Shown in pieces: positions 1 through 12,038 of a stretch of 64,000 bases of DNA. The position numbers were made by a program, and so were the translations under genes. This stretch comes from Acridotheres tristis. Taxonomy: Eukaryota > Chordata > Aves > Passeriformes > Sturnidae. The number at the start of each line of letters is the position of its first letter. Positions within the stretch are counted from its first letter, which is position 1. Below the pieces are notes generated by a model that did no database searches, was not told the DNA's origin, and was given only the letters and a program-made list of their open reading frames with translations. Location: contig CM072887.1 of the NCBI GenBank assembly GCA_037013685.1, positions 41,467,154-41,531,153 on the forward strand, in the 5' to 3' direction.

Positions 1-2616
1 TGGCAAAACTCTGCCCTGAACAAGTTCCCAAGCATGTTGCACATTTAATGAGACTGACAGCAGCCAGCTCTAGGCTTAAAGACAGAAATAGCAGATTCTT
101 ATCTGAACTCCTATGAACTGGGTGGGGGAAAAGCATTTGGGTCCGGTCATAGATGGAGTTCCAACAAGTTCCAGCTTGGTTTCTATAAGGCCAACTTAGA
201 CCTACCATAAAAAGAGAAAGACATTCTTCAACTACAGCTTTGGGAATTTTACCTCAAATGCTGGTATAGCTAGGCCTTTATTCTATTAGTTGCAGAGAGT
301 GTACAAAGCAAAAGTGTTCTATGCAACCAATTTCTCATTTTGTCAGTACCAGCCTGGCAGGAGAAGGGCATCTTCTTTTGGATTTCTTGGTTCGGTTAAT
401 TTAGTTTATTTCACACTGTGGAGATCTGGACGCTAAAACTTAGCATGGGAGAAATTTAATTTCAAGCTTGAACACAAAATGTGGTATTTGGTTCACATTT
501 CTAGTTTGCTTTAACTTGTGCTCAACATCACTGGCTAGACTACTGAAAGGACTCTTTCTCTTGGTACTTCCCTTACTTCTACTTAGGATGATGTGAAACA
601 GAATCCTAAACACAAATGTCTCACAAATATTGAGGTAAGTTAGACCTGGCCCCAAAGTTTTCAGAGCCTTTTTCTTTAAGAAAAAACTTCCCTTCTATCT
701 ACATTTTGAAGAATTTTGCACCCAGTTTAGCTTGATTGACCTATTATCCTGCCCTGGTAGGGTTTAATTTCTCTACTGAATTCTGCACAGTCTTTTTTTT
801 CTGATCAGTGTGGATTTGTATGGGTTTTGTGTCCAAGCCAAAGACCACAAACACCTTACGAGGATGTCTTCATGGACTTCAGGGACAGCTTACATTAAGC
901 TATGACATGTGTTGCCATGTGGCTTCAGTCAGGGGTTTTGGCAAAGTTGTGAAGAAATTTGGTTCTCTCTTACTAGAAACAAGGAATCCTGAATTTGATT
1001 TGAGTCACTCTTTGCTTCCTTCTTCCTGTGCTGAAATGTTCGATTACTTATGGATGTCCTCCCAAGCAGCGATAACATTTCATTCAGAAACCTCTGGTAA
1101 CCTGCTGATGGATATACAGCCACTGGCTAAAAAATAAAGCCACAGTTTTCCTGGACTCACTCCAATAGCTTTGATCTAGAAACCTAAGAAATTTGCAAAT
1201 GTTTTGTAATGGAAAGAGAAATATATTTTACAGAATGTTTGGGAAATATTGCCCCAAATGAACTGTTACACACTACGGTGGAGAGGATATATGCAATAGT
1301 AAATACACAGCAAAGCTGAATTATTTGTGGAAAAAGAAAATTGCCTGCTTACCTTTGTGTGTGGAAATGTGAATGAACCTAAGGTTTTTAAATGAAATAA
1401 GTTGTATGATTTCAGTCCTCACTCTGTGGTGTGATAACACCAACATCATGTCTTAATCTCTTTTGGAAATGCCTTATCTTTCCCTTTTTCTCCTCCCACA
1501 GCATATTGTTGTATTGTTGCTGTCAGTTTCTCATTCTGGTGACATTTGCTGCTTGCCCCAAACTTAAGGTGAGCAGAATTGCAATTGAGCAGGTAAATAT
1601 ACAGCACCTCTGCTTGATATGCAGTAGCAAGGACTGGTGGCTACCAAGTGACTGATGAGTTTAGATTTTCAATACCAGTGCAGGCTGTACAGGTTTATTT
1701 TCACAGTTGAGTCTGTAATCCCTTGGTTCCTTGAGGTGCTGGATGCAATTCTGAACATTTTCCCATCACAGGATGTGCCTGTGTGTGTTTGTTGTGCCCT
1801 TGTGTGTGCATGGCGCACACAGATGTGTATGCACAGCCAACAGAGCACCAGGACTCACCTTGAAGCAGGGATTATCACTCTTCTCCTGTCTTTGAAAATA
1901 GGATGGCACCATGATGAGTTGATAGAGAAGTTATGGTCTGATATGAGCTTTTTCAATCTCAAAACTGGTACACAGACTACTTTAACTCATCTATATGTAT
2001 TGTCCTTCCCCCTCTGCCATGGCTTCTATTTTCTCTTCTTTGTGACAATCCAAACAAACGGTTTCATTCCCTCTCCTCCCACTTCAGCTCTCTGGGCCTA
2101 ATTGCTGGCTTTGCTTCCTTCCTATCCTTGTCTCCTTCCTCTCCTCCCAGCTCAGTTTCTGGCATAATTAATGCACGTACTACCAGATGTTTCCACTGTA
2201 CAAAAGGAATTTCTACACACCTGCATGGGAGGCCTGTTTCTTTACAGCAGGGAAACCTGTTTGTCCAGGCAAGGTATTAACTACACCTAAATATATATGA
2301 AGCCATAGGATTTCAAATGTGAGTATCCACAAGCCACCATTCTGGTAGTTAGATTTTAGTTTTTGTTCTGCTTTTTCTGACAATCTACTGTCAAAAAGAC
2401 AGCAGAGAACCACCTTCAGCTAGACTTACCATTTCATGCAGGAGTCTCCATCAGTCTGAGAGTGAGGGAGTCCCATCTATGGGGACCCTCTGAAAAGTGA
2501 GGTGAGGCTGTCCAGCACCTGATCTTGGAATTGTATAACCATCTTTCTAATTTAAGGCAGTTTAAAAAAACCTCTCTCTTCAGCATTAAGATGCTGCTTT
2601 CCCCTTAATGCCCATC
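1..2616. other. Single-copy non-coding DNA
   Basis: No exon, RNA gene or repeat is recognised here. Open frames up to 148 codons occur (for example 1655-2101 plus) but show no domain, signal peptide or family resemblance that I know, and frames on opposite strands overlap. A TG-rich patch at about 1780-1835 contains TGTGTGC and GCGCACACA facing each other around three bases, which is probably a decayed dinucleotide repeat. CpG is rare, so no CpG-island promoter is visible. Confidence 0.6.
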
Positions 2617-2653
2617 TTTTGTCAACCTTAATGTCAACCTTTTGTTGACAAAA
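2617..2653. repeat. Short inverted repeat with an internal direct repeat
   Basis: TTTTGTCAA at 2617-2625 is the reverse complement of TTGACAAAA at 2645-2653, giving perfect 9-bp arms around a 19-bp spacer. Inside it, GTCAACCT occurs twice, separated by TAAT. The structure is seen directly. It is small enough to be chance plus a local slippage duplication, and no transposon family is recognised around it. Confidence 0.75.
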
Positions 2654-5600
2654 CTTTCAAGGCTGTTTATGTACACTTTTATTCTGGGTTTGTTGCCTAG
2701 TTAGGGATGTTAGGTCTGGGACAGAGCCTGAGGTTGTTTTTTTTAGATTACATCCTGTTCTGCCGACTTTTCTGTGTGCTGTGCTGTTCCCCAGAGTTGT
2801 CTCATGCCTCCTGCAGGTTTTATTTACCGATACTTTGCCCATTTCTCTTTGGATGGATTTCTCTGTTCCTGTACCCACGAGCCGCTTACTGTTTGTGTGC
2901 AATGGGCTGGCACTTGGGCATTGCTGCGGTCCCCAGGGCAGGGAATGAGCCAGCCAGCAAAAGGAGTTGTCCCCACTGCTCACAGCAGCCAGAGAAACAC
3001 TTCAGGGCTCGCTGTTCTCCTTGCACGTCAGGTTTGTGGGTTCTGCAGGTGCCAGGCTGTCTCAGAGAGCCTGAACACTGAACCAAGCAGGTCACTACAC
3101 CAGGTGAAGAGGGAATTATACCTCCTAAAGTGAGCATAAACTGACGTTGCCGCTAGTGTTAAGAACATAAAGTTACATTTCAATTAAAAAATAACAGCAA
3201 TAATGTGGACAACAGTGCCTCTGGGAGTGAGGCTGCGCTACTTTATGCTGCCAGGCAAACAGCAGAGGGAAAAGCACTGGGAAGCTGGTCTAGGTTGTAC
3301 CTTCTTGCTAAACTGACATGAGGTGGCAGTATTTCAAAATTCAGCTGCAGCACCAGCACTGCTCGAGCTCTCCACTTGTATCCTCCTATCAGGTAGAGAT
3401 CATCAGTAACAACCTTCTGTAAAGGGTCATCTGCCTTCTGGTTTTCCTTCGAGTTTATTTAATAAGCCTCTTTGTGGGAATAGTCTCTAAAAATATCTGA
3501 TTATGGAGTCTTCCTTTAATGTAAATATATTTGCTATAATTTCAGGTGAAAGTTTATGGCAGTCTAGTAATGCAAGCTATTTTAATATAAGAAGGCCTAT
3601 GCTGTTTTTTCTCATGTCAAATTTAGAGGAACTTGAGCTAAGACAAATAAAGCCACTCCTACAGCACTATGATTTCTCAGTTGAAAGGCTCCAGTACAAT
3701 AAAACATTGATATAATCGGCAGCTTGTCTTATGACAACAATTTTCTCATATCTGCACACTGCCACATTCTCAGAGAGATGCTGTAACACATTTGTCTTGA
3801 GCATCACCCTCGGTGCTCTGTGAGACAGCAGTGTATGGGGCATCACAGCGGGAGATACATCAGACAGCTCCGGTTCAAAGGGCCAATAGCTCTTGGTGGC
3901 CCCTTGGGGGCAAGCTGGCTTGTAGGGTGATTTTCAGGATGACTCGTAGGATAATTTATGGGGCAGTCCTTGTAATTGCAAGGCAGCATCCCTGTTGGTC
4001 TCTCCCTTTGTGACTGTGCAGCAGAGACACCAGGGGTTGGCAGACCACGTCAGCACAGCCTGACAGCAGAGCCCTGCAGCTGGAGAGAGGCTGTGTCACG
4101 GGCACTGAATGTGTAAGCTGTGTTCCCAGCCCCAGGGAGGTGTGAGACCCGAGGCCACAGCACAGACTTCAACTGCTGGAACTCAAATCTATGCTCACGG
4201 TTCAAAATTTGTCACCATGTGTTACAGGGTCCTGCTATAGTCCTACAAATGGCATAGCTTGCAATAAGCAGGAGCCTTAGGTGCTGAAGGACTGGCCCCC
4301 ACCTTGTGATCCTTCATTTTAAAGACCCCAGCATCAGGGAAATTTTCTCAAGTAACTTATTGTAAAGTAGAAATCTCCTGGTGAGGAGGTCACATGTGCT
4401 GAGTATGCAGAAGTTCTTTGCTGGGTAGCCTTGAGTAAAGGAGGGGCAAAAAGTCAGGGTACTGTAAGATCTCTTCTAAAATGGTCTAGGATTGCAAATG
4501 TGAATCAAGTCTTGTTGGCTAAGGAGGCTGTTTAACTTGTAAATCATTTTCTGTTTACAACTGCTGGTGACAGATCCCACGCTATTAAAGATGATGTCAT
4601 TTCATAGTGAAGTGTCTGTTTTTCCCATGGTAAAGATGGATCTGTCACCCCAGATCAGATTTTTGGCTCATCACATCTTGTTTTCTGCCTCTAGGGATGG
4701 ACAGTGAATAGTACTGTAAAAAAGAGCAGTTCACTTGCTCTTTTAAAATTAATGTATCCTGTGAAACAAGGATATTTGTCTCACCACCTGCATATGCTCA
4801 ATTAATGCCCTAACGCATTAAGCCTCACTGCACTTCCAGTGTCTTGCATCAAGTCAGATCTTGCTGACAGTACAAAACATACTGAATTTGTATTAATTTC
4901 CATGGAGCTGTACCACCAAAGATTTAAGTACCTGGTTCTCCACTGGTCTCCAGGGCTCCCCAGGAAACAACAGCTAGGAGATTTTTATTAGAAGCCTTTG
5001 TAAGAACCACTTCTTGCAAGGTCATGAGTGTTTTCTCATAAGCATGTTGAAGAACAGGTAAAAAACAAGAAAAGCCACACATGATTTAGTCAATGGTTAT
5101 TGAAACATATTTTATTGACTCAAAGAAAGCATGTTATTAATGCCCTCACACACCCCCCAAAATTCAGAGGGAAAAGACATTTTTTTACTTCTTGACCTTC
5201 AGACTTCAGAGACATTACAATTACATCCATTGCACTGAGAATTTGGGCCCTGGGAGTTCTGTCACTGTTAAAGTATTTGAATCTAACCCGTGTTTCAATA
5301 TACATTTAGGCTCACTCTTGCTCCTCTCTGTATTGAAAATGAATGTTCCAGGGTTCTAGCCCTGATTAGTTGCTATCCCAGAAACAAAGGGACTTACACC
5401 TAGTGCTGTGCATAAAAGACACACACCTTAGAACACCTTAGATAACTTTGAAACAAAGCTCTTAGCTCCAGCAAAAGAGCAAACCCAGACCACAACAAAT
5501 CGTAAAAAAATATGCAAATAAGACAATAAGCAATTTGGAAAAAAGGAAATGGAAGTGGCACTTCAAGGCAAAATCCTTTCAATAGGACAGCTGATATCAA

Positions 5601-5739
5601 TACTCTGTGCCTTGTGGATATAGCCAGCTGATAAAATTATGCACTGCTGAGAAATATCATTACTCTGGAAAAGAAATAAAGATTAATGCTCAGAAATGAG
5701 GAAAAGGCTGGAAGTCTCTGGTGACTGAAAAATGAAGAA
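2654..5739. other. Single-copy non-coding DNA
   Basis: Overlapping frames on both strands at 2657-3137 come from a locally GC-richer patch and resemble no protein I know. The rest is AT-rich without recognisable exons. No poly(A) signal is paired with a plausible terminal exon, and no interspersed repeat is recognised. Confidence 0.55.
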
Positions 5740-5890
5740 CAGCATCATTTAGGCTTTGCTCGTTGTTGTTGTTAACTCTCCAGGGAGACCCGGGCTGTGC
5801 GCTTTGTAAGCTTTATTGGAACTGCATTGGCATTCATCATATGCCTGAAGGCAGCATGGCATGCTGTTTGGCAAATGATGTTGTGTGATA
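5740..5890. promoter_or_regulatory. Candidate conserved non-coding block
   Basis: This short block has balanced composition, no simple repeat and no long open frame. It carries dense motif-like words: three GTT units followed by AACTC, a CTTTATTGG box, and CATCATATG followed by two GCATG-containing words. Calling it conserved is inference from texture only. It could equally be ordinary unique DNA. Confidence 0.2.
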
Positions 5891-8800
5891 TGATGGGAAG
5901 GAAGATTTTTTTTTAAACTCTTACCACTTTAATAATGTTCCCCCCACACAGACTCGATTCTGATCTCACACTGGTTTTATATAGTGATTTCGCTGATTTA
6001 TGCTGTCATGTAACAGAAAGCAAGGGCATGATGTTAGGGTGGATACATATACAACCAGTCATCACTCATTTGAAAGCATTCTGTGCATTGCATTTTAATA
6101 ATGCTAATGATTTTTGCTAATTGCAAAACTGAAAAAAGAATTGAGAAGAAATCAAAATGAAATAAAAATCTTTTTCCTGAAGAAGACAAACTGGCTTTTG
6201 CCATAAGAGAACAAGGCTTTATTCATTGTTTCCTCTGTTCATGCTCTATGGTATCAGTTTACACCATTATGAAAGGGGATTTAGATCCAAGAGGCTCGTT
6301 AGAAAAAAGGAGGCATAATTAAATGCTGTGTGTCCCAGGTCATTCCCAACAGGAAATTTGGAGGCAGCTCTTCTGCTGTCCTGGAAAAGGGAGTTTGGCC
6401 AGGAAAGCATGGGCTGCATTGGGCCCTGTCCTCAGTGCCAGAGAGCAGTCCTTGATCTCTTTGTTTACTAATCTGGATATGGACCTGATGACCATAACTT
6501 AGGAACACAGCACTATCTAAACAGGAATCACAGAGATTTCTCTCCTGCCCCATTGTTGGTGTCTTTACAAAATAAGCTGGGAATCCCATGGGTAACACAG
6601 GACAAGACTGTATTTCAGATCTGTAGTGGCAGGATGCTGTGGTACAAGCCTAGAGATGGAGACAGCCTAATTAACTTGAAAATTTTGATTATTCAAGGCT
6701 CATTAACACCAACTGAGTAATACACTGCTATGTTGTTTTTATTTTTCTGGATGACAGTCATTGGCATCAGCCAGTAGTTCAGCAGGTAGTGGCTAAAGGC
6801 TAAATGATGTTGCTACAATTCCTGCTCCCAAACTTTTGAGTCAAGCAGCTGGAGTGGGACTCCAGTTTTTTTTGCCATTGCTGTCTGCCCACCAGCAGCA
6901 GATGATGTGTTTTAGCAAACCTCACTCTGAGGAGGATAACAAGGCCCCTGGGACCTGCATTATGTGCAGACTCCAGAATTTTTCAGGTGTTCCTGTATTG
7001 TCCTTAAGACAATTCCTTAGTCCTTGAGTGCAGACATAGTTCTAACTCACAACGCAAAATTCTGCTGGTGCTGCAAAGTGACAGAGCACAGTTCTCTGCT
7101 CTTAGATGTCTAACTGCCTTAATCCATCAGAAACAATAATTTTCCAAGCAATGGGATATGATGCCACCAGAGAAGAAAAATTAAATGCTCTTGATGGTTA
7201 CCCAGGGAAGCTGTCATGAACCATACCCAAAGGACTAGGAGACAGAGCTGGGCCTATTCTCATGGCCCCTGAGGAAAAGATAGCTTCCTTTAACATGAAA
7301 GACCTAGGCAGAGAACAAGTTTTTCGATGAGACTGTGCGGACCAGTGTGTCAAAATCCTCATTTTTTAGTATATCCAAATTTCCAGAGCACCAGGAGCCA
7401 TGCTCACAGGGTACCAGAGACGGTTGCTGCACTAAGCCCACTCCCAGCATACAAAACCATCTTTTCAGAATATGTAGTAGTGCTTTTGTGCTCTTTTTCC
7501 AGCATCTCTATCCTACAAAAAATTGAGAGTGTATGAAAGTAAGATAATAAATTTGTGAAGTCTCGAGTCCCTTTGGTCCTACACTAGGATCAAAGAAAAC
7601 TTTGCTGCTGCACGTAGAAGGATGTTTCTGTTGTGTTTTAGGGAACCTTGAAGAAGTTAAAAGGCACAGGGTGGTGACATCCTTCATGTCCCTCCATCAG
7701 ATGCTTTGGTTACTGGGAGTGCAATTGTGCAGGACATTTTTAAAGATGCCAATCAGAGGGCTAGGTGTTCTATGCCTGAGAGGAATGAATTTGGGCCCCT
7801 TGAAATTTTGTTGCTCTGCCAGGCTTGGCACTCCTCTTTCAGCTTTCCCTGTCTTGGAGAGGACCATCCCTGGGTACAGCTGCCAGTACATCCAGCTGGG
7901 AGACAGCCACCCAAGGGGAGGACCAGGCTGCTGCAGGTCAGCACCAGGGAAACCTTAGCAGGCTGGAGGGGAGGTGCAGGAGACAAAACCTCAAATTGCA
8001 CCTGGATGTTCAATGGGAAAATGGGCTGAAGCAAAACAAAAGTTTGGAGTAATCTTTTCCACAAATTCAGATAGGTTTTGCTATTCTGAACCAGAGTGAT
8101 TGTGATGTTCAGATCAGAGCTCTATCAGTTGCTTCATATAGACAAAAAGGTGTGTGTATACAGCTTCAGTCTTGTCAGATGATTATTGGATTTTACTTGA
8201 TTTGTTTGGTGCACTTGTTTGGGTTTTGTTTGATTGGGGGTTTTTAGCTGATGGGTTATCTTTTAAAGATTTCCCCCATAAAATATGAGAACTGCAAACT
8301 TCCTCCTCGCAAGAAAGGAAAGCCTTGCCTCTGATATGTTTCCAGGACTTCAAATAAATGGGTTTTAAGGGAAGGAAAAAATATATTGTAAGATTCAGAA
8401 CTAAATTATGAGCACTGAAAACTTTGGAGCGAATATTCAACTCAGTAAACAATAAACCTCTGCTTGTCTCATCCAAGTATTATCAATAAATACCTGGGAG
8501 TCATAAAGCATACAGCCTGCTCCTGTGAGTCAGGATGTCTGCTAGGCACTTCTCAGGAACATTTACCTTGCAAGCTCCTTCCAAGGAAGCTATTAACATT
8601 GATTTCAACGTGCACAGTGGCATTGCTTTTGCTCTAATAGAACTTTATTGTTTGACACTGCTCACAGAGCTTTTCTTCTTACATGCATTTGTCCTAATAG
8701 CAATCTGCAGACACAACAGGGGGGAGCAGCCTTCCCCTTTTTCAGCACTCTCTGTGTATATACTGAATGAAACATAATATTCTTAATAAATAAATCATGC

Positions 8801-11444
8801 AGTGCAAGATATGTGGGGAGCAGGAACAAAGGAAGAAAAAGGCCTGACTGAGTTTGGCTGGCAAACTTCAGAGCCTGCTGGCCTAGTGTCTTTCATCATT
8901 GAAGATTCATACAGCTACTTCTCAACCTTTCATACATATGCAGGCTTGTATCTGTGGAGGTTGCAAAGAAAATCCTTTCAAGTGTAAGCAGCCTAAAAAC
9001 TCCTTTCTGTCTAAGAGTATCTCTCAGAGGTGCAAGCTGCCTCTGTGCTGACTGCTCAGAATAATAGCTCTGAATATTAGCACTTACACAGGGCCAGAAG
9101 TATGGCTATCTCTAACAAGTGCATGCTAGCTGTACCTCTCAGCTCTGGTCCTGTCATAAAGTGTCACATCTACTGGACCTGAAACATCCAGAGGACCTGT
9201 CTGAGGGGAAAAAACACATGAAAAACAATGTAGGTACTTTCCTGGCTGTGCATTTGTTTTTCAGAATTGCTGAGCGCCCACAATGCAGGGAGTCTTCCCT
9301 TCTGGGTACAGCAAACTGAGGGTGCTCAGAAGGTTTTTGCTTCCACACAGAGGGCAGCCAGATGCAGAATGTGCTGCAGGCCAGGGGACAGGAGCAGCTG
9401 TGCCATGGCACACTGCCCTGTTAGTGCTACTGTCCCCAGGTGTCCTGGCAGCTCTGTGGGTGTGACTGGCACTTGCTGCTAAAATGGTGCCCAGGCATCA
9501 TTTCAGAACAGGTCTTTCACGGACACTTTTGACATTGCCATGCTGTAGCTTTCACCATGTGCAGCAGTCAAATATGACACTACGATTTTGGGAAAAGGAT
9601 CAATATGGCCTAAAAAGCAAGAAAACAAAACCTTTAGCACAGGTGATTTTTGTTCTGCTGATGTGCAATTTCATCAGCTAGTGACAGAAAAACACTGTTT
9701 CACGTTAAATGTGGATGGATTGGACAAAGTTATGTTCTTATTGCCTCACAAAAACCAATAATAAAATTCCTGATCCTTTTTCTCTGAAGAGACTCTTTTG
9801 GGCTAGACCCAAAATTGCATTCTGCCTTTTTGCATGTCTCAAACTATCCTGCTGCTGGTTGTTGAAAATGAAGGTGAGACTGGTGTTTCTAGTGTTTTCT
9901 TGTGGGCTCTGCACTGATATCCAAAATGTTTCTGTGTCCAGACTTCCTATGCTTTTTTTTCACAATTGTCCGCCTGCTCCTGGTGGGTTAAACAATGTTC
10001 ATCCTATCACTCCTCCAAGTGTTTGGCATTTCTGATGAAAGAGGGAGCAACAATGTCCATTACTGCTACAAGAGTGACATTTTTACATTTGCTAACATTT
10101 CCTTCTGTTTGTAGTATCCCAGAGCCAAGTCAAACAGCCCCACCTCCTCTTGCCATTCTTGCTGCTGACAGCTCCTCCCAGTTCACCTTGTGGTCATGCA
10201 TTTCCAGGCAGTGCTGTGCTTCAGCTTCGTGGGACAATCCCACTCTCAGTGCCTGTTACAGGAGTCAGCTCCTCTACCCCAAGCCCAGGTTGTGTAGCCC
10301 CTACACTCCCCTTTCTCACTGTGGCTGTGTCTGCCTGCAGTGAGGTTTCACCCCTGCAGTGAAAGGAGCAGTCAGAGGATGTTTGTACCATCACAGCCAC
10401 CTTTTCCAAAACATGCCTCCCTTATCACTCAGCTGGAGAGAACAGGGTCCCTGGGTAGTGCAGTAAAGCTGGTCAGAGAGACTCTTCAATGACTTCTGCT
10501 TCTCCTTCCTGCAACATCTGAGTTGCCAGCCCTTTCTCCCTTCACAGCAATGGGAGCAGGCTTCACCAGCGTCATGTCAAAGTCTCTGCAGCATAACCTG
10601 GGGATTTTTACCCTGGCTTCCAGTGACCCAGCTGGGTAAATCTGGAACACGCACTTCTGTTGGCACCTTGTAATGAAATGGTTTCACAACCTCCCCAAAA
10701 TGGGTGTGTTGCACAGAGGGAAAACTCCCAAATACCCCAAGTCTCCCAGCTTCCTTCTTCATCATCTGCTCTTTTTTTTTTCCCCAAGAAATGAGAACGT
10801 TTGCTATAAATGAGAATGTACCCCTTTGAAGCTGAATGTAAAAGAGTAATTTCCTATTGGATCCTGTGAGAATTTTGCATAGGAAGAACAAAAAGGCAGT
10901 GTATAAGATGTGTAAATAGTTATATCACTCTGATTTATGTTGAAAACGTGTTTACTTATAGCTACAGGAACTATAAAAGACACTCTGAAAAACTCTCTGG
11001 GTTTTCTATCTTTCATGAGATGAAGTGTTTCACAACAAAAATAAAACATATATATTAGCTTGTATTTCATTGTGCATTTTCTAGAGAAGGGAGGAAGGTG
11101 ACATAAGACATTGTGCAAAAGTATCAAATGTATGTAGATCTGGTTGTTGCTCAGAATTCTATTTTGTGCCACATGAAGGGTTATTTTCTTCAGGGCAGTA
11201 TTTTTCTTTTTAAATTTAAAAATATTGTGCTGTAAGAAACATCTATAGAAAGGCATATCTGCATAGGGCATTTAACCTCCAGTGAAGCTCATAAAAATGT
11301 CTGAGGACTGACAGTAGACTGTTGATCATGACCTGTTTTTCCTCCAGGTCTTTTTCTCCAGGCTTTCACGAAGTCCTCACTGTCAGGCCTAAATTTGACT
11401 CAGATGAACTATGGACAGGTTATCTGCAAAAGGAAGCGAACCCT
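5891..11444. other. Single-copy non-coding DNA
   Basis: Open frames of 60-155 codons are present on both strands, the longest at 10804-11271 minus. They are rich in Phe, Tyr, Ile and Lys, as expected from translating AT-rich non-coding DNA, and none shows a domain I recognise. GC-richer patches at about 7.7-8.0 kb and 9.2-9.5 kb hold overlapping frames on opposite strands, which argues against a real gene. No transposon end or RNA gene is seen. Confidence 0.55.
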
Positions 11445-12038
11445 TTAGTAATGTTGTACACCCATCACATGATCAGGATAGATGGAGAGGGCTGAAGGAG
11501 CTGAGGTAATAAGGGCAAAGTGCAAAAATGGATGATGGATAAAGAGAACATGTGGCAGCAAGGTAAAATACAAGAGGGAAATGAGTCCAGGAGAACCGTG
11601 CTCCTTGGGCACCTGAGCACATGCTGGGAAATCATTGGAGCGATTTTCTTGCAGAGCTAGTGACTTTGCCACGTGAGAAATGGTGTTGGGAAGAGTCAGA
11701 AGTGATTGAGAGTCTCTGTGGATACTGTGCCAGGTCCAGAGGTGGGTACAGTGCCAGTGTAGTTCAGGGAAAGGGGGCTGTGCTGCTGTACAGCTGCCCC
11801 AGCAACACGAGGTCCAGAATGTGCATTCTACAGGGTGTGATGAATGTGGGGTGGGAAGGAAAGTACAGCCCCTGCAAAACCACACTGGGATGTGCTGTGA
11901 AGAGAGGTCGTACAGATGCTTGTATGTGTCAAGATGAAGGAGTGGGGCAGCACTGAGCTTTGCACTGAGAGCAGTGGGACACTGCTCACCTCGTGCCTTC
12001 CCACGTCCAGCAGGTAGGACCTCCAGTACAGGGAGCAC
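11445..12038 (-). other. Longest open frame (197 codons), probably not a gene
   Basis: This is the longest uninterrupted ATG-to-stop frame in the window. The translation is rich in Ser, His, Leu, Pro and Cys and has no domain, signal peptide, membrane segment or repeat that I recognise. A rough estimate from stop-codon frequency makes one frame of this length in 64 kb read six ways only mildly surprising. A 111-codon frame overlaps it on the opposite strand. There is no upstream promoter-like or CpG-rich sequence. A poorly conserved coding exon cannot be excluded, but a chance frame is more likely. Confidence 0.15.
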
